NCBI GenBank assembly: GCA_021785255.1
Contig: JAJYGA010000040.1
Span: 1 to 32,121 of the forward strand
DNA from: Actinomycetes bacterium
Lineage (GTDB): Bacteria; Actinomycetota; Acidimicrobiia; Acidimicrobiales; Acidimicrobiaceae
Reading direction: 5' to 3'
Length of the DNA: 32,121 nt
Shown: positions 7,671-15,603 of the stretch, piece by piece
How the letters are laid out: every line of letters begins with the position of its first letter
Numbering within the stretch: position 1 is the stretch's first letter
Notes under the pieces: model-generated
Databases searched by the model: none
What the model was told of the DNA's origin: nothing
What the model saw: the letters and a program-made list of their open reading frames with translations, nothing else
Translations under genes and position numbers: made by a program

Positions 7671-8004
7671 TTGTATCTCCTTCGTTTGACGTATTGTTAT
7701 GGTTCAGAGTAAAACTCTTAGCTTTGTCGATAACTTTCAGGTTATAGGATAGAAGTATCTTCTCAGGGACGATACGACAATAGATCAGCGTTCTTCTTAC
7801 GCATTACCCACTTTAATCGAAATGAGCTTCTTCGCGAGGTGCCTTGATGCGGTGTTGGGAGGCTGCGTGATGGAAATCTGCAATATTTGACACGTTCAAG
7901 ATAGCGATGTTACACTAAGCGCTGCTCCTACCTCTGAATTGCTGAGTAGGACGAACTTGAGAGTTGGCATCATGGATCTGGCAGACGTCAACCTGAATTA
8001 CCTC
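7671..8004. other. 334-base intergenic stretch with a plus-strand promoter and hairpins
   Basis: No convincing gene is present. The stretch holds a plausible sigma-70-type promoter on the plus strand, TTGACA (7887-7892), 18 bases, TACACT (7911-7916), pointing at the 3' end of the minus-strand exonuclease gene. Downstream are two inverted repeats: TCCTAC/GTAGGA around 7926-7951 and ACTTGAGAG (7955-7963) with CTCTCAAGT (8002-8010), the latter spanning the exonuclease stop codon. A 23-codon plus-strand ORF begins at ATG 7972 inside the second loop, with weak ribosome-binding support. The first 150 bases, next to the peroxiredoxin start, should carry its promoter, but I could not place it. Confidence 0.4.
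7887..7916 (+). promoter_or_regulatory. Predicted sigma-70-type promoter TTGACA-N18-TACACT
   Basis: The -35 is perfect and the -10 matches four of six consensus bases. It has no annotated plus-strand gene to serve, so it would make a short non-coding or antisense transcript that runs through two hairpins into the exonuclease gene. Confidence 0.4.
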
Positions 8005-8730
8005 TCAAGTCTTCGGATCTATAGGCCACACTCGCAGAGATAGTGGATCCTCCCCTCGCGAGAGACGCCATCTGTTATAACTTTGTATCCACTCATCGTG
8101 ATAAGAAAACATGGTGGAGTCGATATCTGAGGTGGTGACTTCCAGGAACTCTGGGTATCGATCCAATATGGCAAGCAAAACTCCTAAAGTTACCTTAGCG
8201 TCAACCAGGGAATTGTGCAGTGAATCATCGGTTGGAACTCCATATACGCAAGCTAGATCCGCTAAGCGTCTTTTGCCTTTTCTAAAACGATCGAGGTGCC
8301 TATCCAAGACCAGAATATCCAAGGTGGCCGCGCTATAGCCAAGATCCAAAAGTCCGTTACCTAAGTACTTTTTACAAGCTCGATCCACGATAGTAAGATC
8401 ATAATTTACGTTCATTCCAAGAACAATCCAGCCCTGCTTTGATGCGTTCATGAGGGCGTCCAGCAGTTGAGTTAATGCGCTCGCAAGAGGAATGCCAAAC
8501 GACTGGGCAATTTCATCACTTATATGATGTATGGCAGCTGCTTCAGGTGGAATCGGTCTTCCGGGGTCAACAATCTGGTGGAACTCAAACACCGTTTGAC
8601 CAAATGCGTACTGTACCAAGGAATACGAAACTGGGACATCCTCTTCAACGTCGACTCCAGTCGTTTCAAGATCAAATACGAGTAATACTTTGTCTTCACT
8701 CCATCTTGCGGAGGGTGTCAGTTGTTGCAC
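8005..8730 (-). CDS. DEDDh-family 3'-5' exonuclease (DnaQ-like)
   Basis: The protein has 241 residues with all DnaQ-fold motifs: ExoI FDLETTG with Asp20 and Glu22, ExoII NVNYDLTIVD with Asp111, and ExoIII LHNSLVDAKVT with His172 and Asp177. These five residues bind two metal ions and hydrolyse single-stranded 3' ends. The C-terminal 45 residues, rich in Trp and Arg, are like those of stand-alone actinobacterial exonucleases of unknown partner rather than DNA polymerase III epsilon. The start is GTG 8730, with GGAG seven bases before it. It is transcribed alone. The upstream DNA has a CGAGTACTCG palindrome at 8748-8757 and a 7-bp inverted repeat at 8792-8809. It probably works in DNA repair or nucleic-acid turnover; the exact role is not readable. 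Confidence 0.88.
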   Translation of the reverse strand: MQQLTPSARWSEDKVLLVFDLETTGVDVEEDVPVSYSLVQYAFGQTVFEFHQIVDPGRPIPPEAAAIHHISDEIAQSFGIPLASALTQLLDALMNASKQGWIVLGMNVNYDLTIVDRACKKYLGNGLLDLGYSAATLDILVLDRHLDRFRKGKRRLADLACVYGVPTDDSLHNSLVDAKVTLGVLLAILDRYPEFLEVTTSDIDSTMFSYHDEWIQSYNRWRLSRGEDPLSLRVWPIDPKT

Positions 8731-8747
8731 GTACGTCTCCAGGCATG

Positions 8748-8809
8748 CGAGTACTCGTTGATTATCAGCTAACTCTAGTGTAAAGCATCGAAACTACAAA
8801 AATGTAGTT
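8748..8809 (-). promoter_or_regulatory. Two palindromes upstream of the exonuclease gene
   Basis: CGAGTACTCG (8748-8757) is a perfect 10-bp palindrome. AACTACA (8792-8798), AAAA, TGTAGTT (8803-8809) is a perfect 7-bp inverted repeat. Both lie in the likely promoter of the minus-strand exonuclease gene. The first resembles but does not match an actinobacterial LexA box, which needs CGAAC-N4-GTTCG spacing. They are operator candidates only. Confidence 0.3.
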
Positions 8810-9138
8810 AGATACCTCGGCGAGTTCACAGTGCTATAGATGTGATTGTTCTAAAACGCTTTGAACTGCTGTGGGCAAGAACATCGGTTTCTGCCAATCA
8901 CAAACATGCGTCGTCCTCTTCTATTATGGCAAAACTCTTCAAAGTTCGTACAATTCGGAACAACTTGCAGATCTGTGTCCATCAGTCCGATCCTCTCCCA
9001 GACGTTGAGAGCATGAGTGATTGCCTTATGTCGATGAAGTTTGAACCAAAGACGAGCTCATTGCGTTATAAAAGGTGATTGGCTTTGGTTTTGACCGTCT
9101 TGGGACAGATAGTTCTTCATAAGTACTTTCGGTCTCAA
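8810..9138. other. Intergenic stretch without a supported gene
   Basis: A 78-codon plus-strand reading frame (GTG 8842 to 9078) has no Shine-Dalgarno sequence and no recognisable family features, and minus-strand frames are shorter still. The stretch may be decayed coding DNA plus the lipoprotein promoter; I see nothing that can be named. Confidence 0.4.
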
Positions 9139-9151
9139 AAAGGAGGTAACC

Positions 9152-9664
9152 GTGAGGAAGTTTCTGGTGACTTTAACGCTGTTGTCCCTGGGTTTGACTG
9201 TAGCAGCTTGCGGCGCTTCATCTTCGGCGACGCAGCCCACATCCGCTTCTGTACCTAGGATCTCCGTAACAAACACATCAAAGTTCGGCACTATTGTCGT
9301 AGCACCAAATGGCATGGTATTGTACGCTTTCACCTCAGACACTCCGACAACATCGCATTGCCATGGAGCCTGTGCCTCGGTCTGGAGTCCATTGATAGCA
9401 TCGAGGGTGTCAGTTTCATCGGCGCTGAAGGCATCTTTGATAACGTATATAAATCGCGGGGCCGGGAAGAAGCAGGTAGCTTATAACGGACACCCTCTGT
9501 ATTTATTTGCGGACGACACGACGGCAGGTGTGGCGACAGGTGAAGGTCTTCACTCCTTTGGGGGATCCTGGTATGTTGTTTCTTCTTCGGGAGTGCCAGT
9601 CACTTTCACTTCGGCACACTCTGGGGCTACCAGCTCAACTTCTTCAAGCGCATATGGGTATTAA
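9152..9664 (+). CDS. Secreted-repeat lipoprotein (COG4315 / Lipoprotein_15 type)
   Basis: This 170-residue protein starts with a lipoprotein signal peptide: MRKF, a hydrophobic stretch, and the lipobox VAAC with Cys20 as the acylated residue. A Ser/Thr-rich linker follows. The body carries two copies of the COG4315 repeat, about residues 42-80 (GTIVVAPNGMVLYAFTSDT, ending HCHGACASVW) and 107-145 (VAYNGHPLYLFADDTTAGVA). The C-terminus is a Ser/Thr/Ala/Gly tail. It would be anchored on the outside of the membrane. The family function is unknown; the Cys/His pair in the first repeat could bind a metal or form a disulfide. GTG 9152 is preceded at 9139-9147 by AAAGGAGGT, a near-perfect anti-16S match, so strong expression is likely. 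No operon partner is evident. Confidence 0.88.
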   Translation: MRKFLVTLTLLSLGLTVAACGASSSATQPTSASVPRISVTNTSKFGTIVVAPNGMVLYAFTSDTPTTSHCHGACASVWSPLIASRVSVSSALKASLITYINRGAGKKQVAYNGHPLYLFADDTTAGVATGEGLHSFGGSWYVVSSSGVPVTFTSAHSGATSSTSSSAYGY

Positions 9665-10189
9665 CTTCCTTGGCATTGCAAGTGCCATAGAACAAAAGTA
9701 CATGAGGACGTGTCGGCCAAACAGTTGAGCTAGGTTATGACTTGGTACTAACTAGCTCGGGTTGATCACGGGCAATCTAGTCTGAGATAGTACAGGAAAG
9801 TGCTGATGTTTTGGTAGAGAACTGTAAGGAGTTATTAATATAACTCCAACCTGACTTAGCCGGATTCAGTGGCCTTTAATCTCAAGTTGTTTGTCGTTGC
9901 AGACGACACATGTCATAGCGACATGGGCGCTATGAGTGAGAGAACAGCTTGAGATCTAATATCGCCAGTTATATAACTATTACGTCCGTTCGATCCTGGC
10001 CAAGGGCTCGTGGAAAAGTCCTTGCGTCTCGTTTCGTCGGCTGTTATCAAAGCCAGTTGGCCGTCAGCTCGATGCATTTCAACCACGAACACATGTACCA
10101 GAGGAGATTAAAACGAACTCTCTTATTCCTATCGATCTTCCCACTTGGGAAAGCGCTAAGCGTAAGAGCACTATGTTGGAGTGTTTATA
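9665..10189. other. 525-base non-coding stretch with hairpins
   Basis: No supported gene is present. GGAGTTAT (9828-9835), TAAT, ATAACTCC (9840-9847) is a perfect 8-bp inverted repeat. CATAGCG (9914-9920) and CGCTATG (9928-9934) form a second hairpin with a 7-base loop. A short TGGCA/TGCCA repeat follows the lipoprotein stop. A plus-strand frame at 9949-10206 overlaps the next gene and has no support. I looked for a c-di-GMP riboswitch in front of the GGDEF-EAL gene and did not recognise one. Confidence 0.45.
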
Positions 10190-12541
10190 ATGGTATTAAA
10201 CCATAAAGTACTAACCCTCGACAGAGTCTTACACGACAGTCAGATCGTGCGATCTGTGATTCTGGCAGTCGAAGTCATGTTGCTCGCCGTAGCTACACTC
10301 GCTCCCTCTTTCGTACTGAGGGAGGAGGCATTTGGCATACTTTTGTTAGTGTTTTCGGCATCGATTGTATGGGCGGTGAGGCTTTATCGCCCCAAGAAGG
10401 TTTGGCCATTTTTAGCACTTTTAGTTGCCGGATTGTTATTCGCCACAGAGATGTCACTAAGAGCATTTTGGAACGTCGGACTTTACACGCGTCTGAACTT
10501 TCACTCCGTCGTCGTGAACACTTTGGCTGTATTGGGATATCTCCTACTTATCGTAGCGATAAGAGAGTTCGCGCTTAGTGGTACAGGATCGAGCAGGTCC
10601 GTAAATTTAGATCTGCTGCTTGATGGAGCAATGGCAGCCCTTATGATCCTTGCAGCAATCTGGTTGTTCATAATAAACCCAACTTTGACTGGGAGACCCA
10701 TTGGAGTCTGGAGCAAGGTACTTCTTGCCCTTTACCCTATGTTGTCTCTGGCCATGATCGTTATTTTGGTAAGGATTGTATTTTCAGATCACCGATCACA
10801 GGGTCGCGCTTACTGGTATCTTCTCGCTTCGATGTCGCTTCTTTTTGTCGGTGATATCTTCACATTGGTGGTTTCCGCTTACCGACTTCCTATCTCGCTT
10901 CCCGAGGCCTTTTTACCTTATGTTTTAACAACTTTGCTTGCTTCTTTTGGCGTCACCCATCCATCAATGAAGCTTCTTGTAGATTCGGTCTCTGAAGAAC
11001 ATAGCTCTACCTATCGAGAGTCACAGATAATACTTATTTCTGTTGCACTTATCATACCCGCCGTCCTGGCATGGGGAAATGTAGGTAGGGGTTTCGCCGA
11101 TCACACAGCCTGGTTCGTTATTGATCTAAGTCTCGTATTCCTGGCACTTTTGCGATTCCGAAGAGCTATGAACTATGCCAGAAAGACCGAAAAGTATCTT
11201 CGAGAGGTTGCTAATAAAGACGAGCTTACGGGATTGGCTAATCGACGTTTTCTCATAGGCGTTCTGAGGCAGATTCTGGGATCGTTACAAGAAGGGGAGT
11301 ACCTTCTAGTCGCGTTCATCGATATCGACCAGTTCAAATTAGTGAACGACAGCTACGGTCACAGTGTAGGTGATGACCTCTTGAGACTCCTTGGATCACG
11401 ACTCGCTGCAACTGCTCCTGCTGGTGCTCACGTCGGTAGGCTAGGAGGAGATGAGTTCATAGTCATCTTCAAACCTGAGACTAGCTTAAAGATGATTGAA
11501 ACCCGCTCGAGAACACTTCATACGGTTTTAAATGAGTCAGTAGATCTTGGCGTTGTTCAACTGTTTGTAACTGGAAGTATCGGTCTATCTGTTGTTGATC
11601 GAGAAAGCCACCTGGATCCTGAAACGATTCTTCAAGGGGCGGATACTGCCATGTATGTAGCTAAGAGTCGTGGAAGAAACGCCACGGTTCTTTACCAAAG
11701 ATCTATGCAAGCGAGTATCAGCCACCGGCTCGCTCTCAGAAACGAACTTAGAAACGCTATAGACAACCAGGAACTTTCCTTGGTCTACCAGCCGATAGTG
11801 TCTCTTTCCCGAGGTGAAGTGGTGGGAGCAGAGGCTCTAATGCGATGGAACAGCACTTCATTTGGAGAAGTGTCACCTATTGAGTTCATACCTCTGGCGG
11901 AGGAGACTGGACTTATACAAGAACTTGGCAGTTGGGCTATGAAGACAGGATTCAAGCAAAGAGCGCTATGGCAAGACACGGGTCTGTTTCCCTTTGACTT
12001 TTACGTGTCCGTGAATCTGTCTGCCTTACAGCTTATCGACGACTCGATAGTTGAAACCATACGAACTTCACTCCAAGACAACTCGCTGGAAGGTGTAGGG
12101 ATGGCTGTTGAGATTACGGAATCGATGGTAATGAAGAACTTTCACCAAAGCAAGAATACGCTGCGAAAAATTCGTGAGATGGGCGTTCGAATAGCTATAG
12201 ATGACTTTGGAACAGCTTACTCCTCACTATCTTATCTTAGAGACATATCTTTGGATGTCTTGAAAATCGACAAGTCATTTATTGATGCCTTAGAAGACGA
12301 TAACGACGGTCCTAGCACGTCGATAGTGGCAGCGATCTTAGCAATGGCTCGCGCGTTGGACATGGTCGTCATCACAGAAGGAGTGGAGACTAGAGCGCAG
12401 CTTGAAAAAGTTGATCTCTTGGGATGTGACCTAATTCAGGGTTTTTACTTTTCTGAACCCGTAGCGCCCAAGGCCTTTGAACTAGCCTTAGGATCGATCA
12501 GCAGACAAGCACGAGAGTTTCATGCCACAAAACGTTGGTAA
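10190..12541 (+). CDS. Membrane-anchored GGDEF-EAL cyclic-di-GMP enzyme
   Basis: The protein has 783 residues: about ten hydrophobic helices in the first 320, a GGDEF domain (about 350-505) and an EAL domain (about 525-770). GGDEF motif residues 419-423 are intact, but the inhibitory RxxD site nine residues earlier is missing (PAGA there). The EAL motif is intact at 548-550, with downstream DDFGTAYSSLSYL, TEGVET and QGFYFSEP. It could therefore both make and degrade cyclic di-GMP at the membrane, or use one domain as sensor. ATG 10190 is preferred because GGAG sits nine bases upstream; a GTG at 10181 has almost no spacing. The helical part probably senses a membrane or extracellular cue but matches no named sensor that I recognise. 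It converges on the GNAT-like gene. Confidence 0.92.
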   Translation: MVLNHKVLTLDRVLHDSQIVRSVILAVEVMLLAVATLAPSFVLREEAFGILLLVFSASIVWAVRLYRPKKVWPFLALLVAGLLFATEMSLRAFWNVGLYTRLNFHSVVVNTLAVLGYLLLIVAIREFALSGTGSSRSVNLDLLLDGAMAALMILAAIWLFIINPTLTGRPIGVWSKVLLALYPMLSLAMIVILVRIVFSDHRSQGRAYWYLLASMSLLFVGDIFTLVVSAYRLPISLPEAFLPYVLTTLLASFGVTHPSMKLLVDSVSEEHSSTYRESQIILISVALIIPAVLAWGNVGRGFADHTAWFVIDLSLVFLALLRFRRAMNYARKTEKYLREVANKDELTGLANRRFLIGVLRQILGSLQEGEYLLVAFIDIDQFKLVNDSYGHSVGDDLLRLLGSRLAATAPAGAHVGRLGGDEFIVIFKPETSLKMIETRSRTLHTVLNESVDLGVVQLFVTGSIGLSVVDRESHLDPETILQGADTAMYVAKSRGRNATVLYQRSMQASISHRLALRNELRNAIDNQELSLVYQPIVSLSRGEVVGAEALMRWNSTSFGEVSPIEFIPLAEETGLIQELGSWAMKTGFKQRALWQDTGLFPFDFYVSVNLSALQLIDDSIVETIRTSLQDNSLEGVGMAVEITESMVMKNFHQSKNTLRKIREMGVRIAIDDFGTAYSSLSYLRDISLDVLKIDKSFIDALEDDNDGPSTSIVAAILAMARALDMVVITEGVETRAQLEKVDLLGCDLIQGFYFSEPVAPKAFELALGSISRQAREFHATKRW

Positions 12542-12627
12542 TAATTTCGAAGTTGCCAAAGTAATTAGTTGAGGCCGTCCAATACCTAACTTGAGCTTCG
12601 TGTATTAGTTCAGATTTGTACTGGATA

Positions 12628-13455
12628 CTACAATTTCGGCAAATCTGTCTCAATGTCAATTGAGCGATTTTCGAGATCTAAAACATGACTTTGTCTTTCG
12701 TTTATCGTTCTGTAGACTCTGTCGACCTCGGTCAGATCAACGTGTTCTAACAGTTCGCCAATATTGTTGTTAGTAAACAACACTTCAGCTGTATTTGGAT
12801 CTGATTGTTCTAGGGTTTTTCTCACGGAAGAGAAACGGCAGTAAACGGGAATCGATGACGAAGACCCCATATAAGGCAGTGAACCTAACCCGTCAATTGG
12901 TGAAAATGGACTCTTGTACTGCCAATTCCCAGTGCGGTAAGCGGCTTCATCAAGGACTGCGATAATCATATCAACTCCGCAGTACATCGCGGATGTCATG
13001 ATCGAGTTGTATATGGCAATCGATACAAGTCCTGCCTTTAGAATTCCTCGATAGAACTTATTTACAGCAAGTGTCGCAACATCCCAATAAGGTTGCTCAG
13101 AAAGTGCTACACCATTGCAGGTGAGGCTACTCAGTGGACGGTGCCAGAGAGCCCTAAGATCATCTGTGGTTTTTGTGCCATCGTTTCGCATTCTATCTGG
13201 AACAACGATTCTGGCCATGGCAGCGGGAACTTGTTCTTTATGATCATAAACAAAGAGGAAAAAACTTCTTGTTTCGTAGGGTTCGTAGGCGTGTTCAAGA
13301 TCGCTTTTCGTATTTCCAAAGCTCTCTAAAAACACCTCTTCTTCGAGAGATTTCGGAACCGATGCGTAGGTACTCAACCCGTCGCACACATAGGATCCGA
13401 ATCTACGAATGCCCTTACGGTACGTGTCATCGATGAACGATAGGGGATTCGACAA
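12628..13455 (-). CDS. Putative GNAT-fold acyltransferase, LuxI/FeeM-like
   Basis: The protein has 275 residues without a confident named family. Its plan resembles acyl-homoserine-lactone synthases and FeeM-type N-acyl amino acid synthases: an early EEEVFLESFG and aromatic AYEPYETRSFFLFVYD region, a strand AAMARIVVPDR, then PYWDVATLAVNKFYRG followed by a helix and MIIAVLDEAAYR. In those families the middle element (E-x-x-R-x-x-V) shapes the acyl site; here it is WDVATLAV. The start is TTG 13455 with GGAGG seven bases before it. It faces the GGDEF-EAL gene and diverges from the ABC exporter gene. It could equally be an ordinary GNAT acetyltransferase of unknown substrate. There is no partner luxR-type gene nearby. 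The fold assignment is by eye only. Confidence 0.45.
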   Translation of the reverse strand: MSNPLSFIDDTYRKGIRRFGSYVCDGLSTYASVPKSLEEEVFLESFGNTKSDLEHAYEPYETRSFFLFVYDHKEQVPAAMARIVVPDRMRNDGTKTTDDLRALWHRPLSSLTCNGVALSEQPYWDVATLAVNKFYRGILKAGLVSIAIYNSIMTSAMYCGVDMIIAVLDEAAYRTGNWQYKSPFSPIDGLGSLPYMGSSSSIPVYCRFSSVRKTLEQSDPNTAEVLFTNNNIGELLEHVDLTEVDRVYRTINERQSHVLDLENRSIDIETDLPKL

Positions 13456-13604
13456 AGAGCCTCCATGTGAATTCCATTGTTGTAGTTACCTTAGCAGAGG
13501 ATCTAGTTCTAAAAGATGGCAGGTGTAAACGTTAACAGACTCTTTTAGGCTGCGTCTCTGGTTGCGGTTGTTCGTATCAATAATCTCAACCAGAGCTGAA
13601 ACCG

Positions 13605-13615
13605 TATACTGTATA
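13605..13615 (+). promoter_or_regulatory. Palindromic TATACTGTATA at the ABC exporter promoter
   Basis: TATACTGTATA (13605-13615) is a perfect inverted repeat around a central T and contains a good -10 hexamer (TATACT, 13605-13610). The gene's best start, GTG 13622, is only 11 bases beyond the hexamer and has no Shine-Dalgarno sequence, so the mRNA would be leaderless or nearly so. A repressor on the palindrome would cover the -10. No clear -35 is seen. Confidence 0.45.
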
Positions 13616-13621
13616 TGTATT

Positions 13622-14590
13622 GTGGAAACTTCAGACCCTGTTGCTAAGTTGGCGGTAAAGGCTGTGAAGCTTACTAAGACCTATGGATCCAAGGTCGCCG
13701 TTGATGAACTAGATATGGAAGTTAAAAGTGGTGAGATATTTGGTCTACTGGGGCCGAACGGGGCTGGAAAAACGACGACTGGTGGAATGATTACCACACG
13801 CGTTCTTCCAACTTCCGGGCAAGTCTATGTAGGAGGCGTGGATGTCGTCAAACATCCCGCAGAAGCTAAGTTGGAGATTGGAGTAGTTCCGCAGTCGAAT
13901 ACTTTGGACCGGTCTTTGAACGTAATACAAAACCTTTATTTTCATGGACGATATTTCGGAATGTCCAGGAAACAATCGAAGCAAGTCGCTCTAGACCTGC
14001 TAGAGAGGTTCAAGCTCGCTGATCGTCAATCTCTGCCTGTGAGCGCCTTGTCTGGAGGAATGGCCCAGCGCTTGATGGTAGCGCGAGCGATAATGCATAC
14101 TCCTGCTGTTCTTGTCCTAGATGAGCCAACCTCGGGTCTTGACCCCCAGAGCCGTTTAGCACTGTGGGACATACTACAGGAGCTAAACTCTGACGGCCAA
14201 TCCGTGCTGCTGACAACCCACAACATGGAAGAAGCTGACGGCTTATGCGATCGAATAGCGATAATGGATCACGGCAAGATTTTAGCATTGGGTTCATCGG
14301 CTGAACTGAAAAGAGATCTAGGCGGGACTTCCTCGTTGGTTATGAAAGTATCAGGGGACGTTCGCCAATTAATTCAAAAGCTTATGGTCGAGATCTCAAC
14401 GGATTCCATGACTAAGATAGTTCCTTCTGACGATGGATTAAAAATCGTGGGACATGACGTTGCTCAATTGATCTCAATAGCCGTCACTTCTGCCGAAGCC
14501 TTGAGTCTTAAAGTGTACGATCTGTCACTAGTGGAACCGTCATTGGAAACAGTGTTCATTAACCTAACGGGAAGAGAGTTGCGTGATTAA
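13622..14590 (+). CDS. ABC transporter ATP-binding protein, DrrA type
   Basis: The ATPase has 322 residues. Walker A GPNGAGKT lies at 44-51, the Q-loop is in VVPQSNTL, the signature LSGGMAQR starts at 143, Walker B is VLVLDEP with Asp167 and Glu168, and the H-loop is LLTTHNMEEAD. The C-terminal 85 residues follow the DrrA/CcmA-type extension ending in SLETVFINLTGREL. It would power export of a drug or other hydrophobic compound together with the next gene. A longer TTG start at 13562 is open, but the region between contains the promoter-like palindrome, and homology begins after GTG 13622. The stop (TAA 14588-14590) overlaps the permease ATG by one base, so the two are translationally coupled. 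Substrate is unknown. Confidence 0.93.
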   Translation: METSDPVAKLAVKAVKLTKTYGSKVAVDELDMEVKSGEIFGLLGPNGAGKTTTGGMITTRVLPTSGQVYVGGVDVVKHPAEAKLEIGVVPQSNTLDRSLNVIQNLYFHGRYFGMSRKQSKQVALDLLERFKLADRQSLPVSALSGGMAQRLMVARAIMHTPAVLVLDEPTSGLDPQSRLALWDILQELNSDGQSVLLTTHNMEEADGLCDRIAIMDHGKILALGSSAELKRDLGGTSSLVMKVSGDVRQLIQKLMVEISTDSMTKIVPSDDGLKIVGHDVAQLISIAVTSAEALSLKVYDLSLVEPSLETVFINLTGRELRD

Positions 14591-15432
14591 TGAAAGAGAC
14601 TATGTCACAGGTAGTGGTTCGTGATCGTTCAGTCTCTCTCTTGATGTATGCACGTGTTATTTTCGCGTTGTTGGGTAGAGACTTAGCTGTTCTTAAAAAA
14701 ACTGCTGCATTTTTTGTAATCAGGGTGATTATGCAACCGTTTCTCTTTGTCTTCGTCTTCACTTATGTTTTCCCAAAAATTGGTCAAGGAGTAGGCGGCG
14801 GAGGCAGTAAAGAGGTGGAGTTCTCCACGCTGCTAGTGGCAGGAGTGGTCGGAATCTCCATTATTTTTCAAGCTATCCAAGCAGTAGCGCTGCCATTGGT
14901 TCAGGAGTTTGGTTTCACCAAAGAGATCGAAGACAGAGCATTAGCACCCATGCCTGCCTGGGGATTAGCCGTTGAAAAAATCCTATCGGGAGCAATCCAA
15001 GCTATATTTGCGGGTATTGTGGTGTTCCCCATAGTGTTGTTTGTGCCAGCCACGGCTGTCCATCTTCAAATCAACTGGATTTTGCTCATTACGTTGGTTC
15101 CTTTGGCTGCTATAGTTTCCGGCACTTTGGGTTTGACTATCGGTACATGGATTCCTCCTACTCAAGTGCCACTAATTTTCGCAATAATCGTTCTTCCTAT
15201 CACGTTCCTAGGTGCGGTATACTATCCCTGGGCGTCACTTACGCCAATACCTTGGTTGAAAGATATAGTGCTAGTTAACCCCTTGGTTTACATTAACGAA
15301 GGTCTCAGGGCTGCGTTGACCACCGGAGTACCTCATATGAACATGACTTATGTGTATATAGCACTTCTTGTCTTTACTATCCTCCTTGGAGCGGTTTCGA
15401 TAAAAGGACTCCAAAAGAGAGTTGTTGGATAG
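14590..15432 (+). CDS. ABC-2 type transporter permease, DrrB type
   Basis: This 280-residue membrane protein has about six helices and a Gly-rich loop (GQGVGGGGSKEVEF) after the first. It shows the ABC-2 core EIEDRALAPMPAWGLAVEKI and the late hydrophobic GAVYYPWASLTP-IPWL and NPLVYINEGLRAAL, a well-conserved pair in DrrB proteins. It forms the membrane path of the exporter powered by the preceding ATPase. ATG 14590 overlaps the ATPase stop; an in-frame ATG 12 bases later (14602) is the alternative. The pair stands alone, with no biosynthetic genes beside it, so a resistance or lipid-export job is as likely as natural-product export. It ends 171 bases before the Fur-family gene, and no strong terminator is visible there. 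Confidence 0.92.
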   Translation: MKETMSQVVVRDRSVSLLMYARVIFALLGRDLAVLKKTAAFFVIRVIMQPFLFVFVFTYVFPKIGQGVGGGGSKEVEFSTLLVAGVVGISIIFQAIQAVALPLVQEFGFTKEIEDRALAPMPAWGLAVEKILSGAIQAIFAGIVVFPIVLFVPATAVHLQINWILLITLVPLAAIVSGTLGLTIGTWIPPTQVPLIFAIIVLPITFLGAVYYPWASLTPIPWLKDIVLVNPLVYINEGLRAALTTGVPHMNMTYVYIALLVFTILLGAVSIKGLQKRVVG

Positions 15433-15521
15433 TGCTCCGAATTGTCTCTTGCCGTGCCATGTCAGCTTCAAGTTTTGAGATATTGACCTTTGTTATGTTG
15501 AGCTACCGCATGTCTCAAATG

Positions 15522-15537
15522 ATCAACCAAAGTTGAT
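15522..15537. promoter_or_regulatory. Small inverted repeat upstream of the Fur-family gene
   Basis: ATCAAC (15522-15527), CAAA, GTTGAT (15532-15537) is a perfect 6-bp repeat 67 bases before the regulator's ATG. It does not resemble a Fur box. It may be an operator or chance; no T-run follows, so it is not a convincing terminator of the ABC pair. Confidence 0.2.
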
Positions 15538-15603
15538 TTAGCTATTGGCAGACAACGTTTTGTTTCTCAGCTTTTATGACAGCTTTATAGAACGGGAAAA
15601 GCA

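Noticed and set aside
8748-8757. CGAGTACTCG as a LexA/SOS box
   Set aside because: The actinobacterial box needs CGAAC and GTTCG separated by four bases; spacing and arms do not fit.
8842-9078. 78-codon plus-strand frame between exonuclease and lipoprotein genes
   Set aside because: No ribosome site, odd composition and no family resemblance; treated as non-coding.
9665-10189. c-di-GMP riboswitch before the GGDEF-EAL gene
   Set aside because: Looked for the conserved GEMM core and tetraloop receptor; no convincing match by eye.
9949-10206. 85-codon plus-strand frame before the GGDEF-EAL gene
   Set aside because: It overlaps the real start, lacks a ribosome site and has basic low-information sequence.
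15481-15603. Promoter for the Fur-family gene using TTGACC near 15484
   Set aside because: No -10 at usable distance; the gene may be read from further upstream or from a weak TATAG close to the start.
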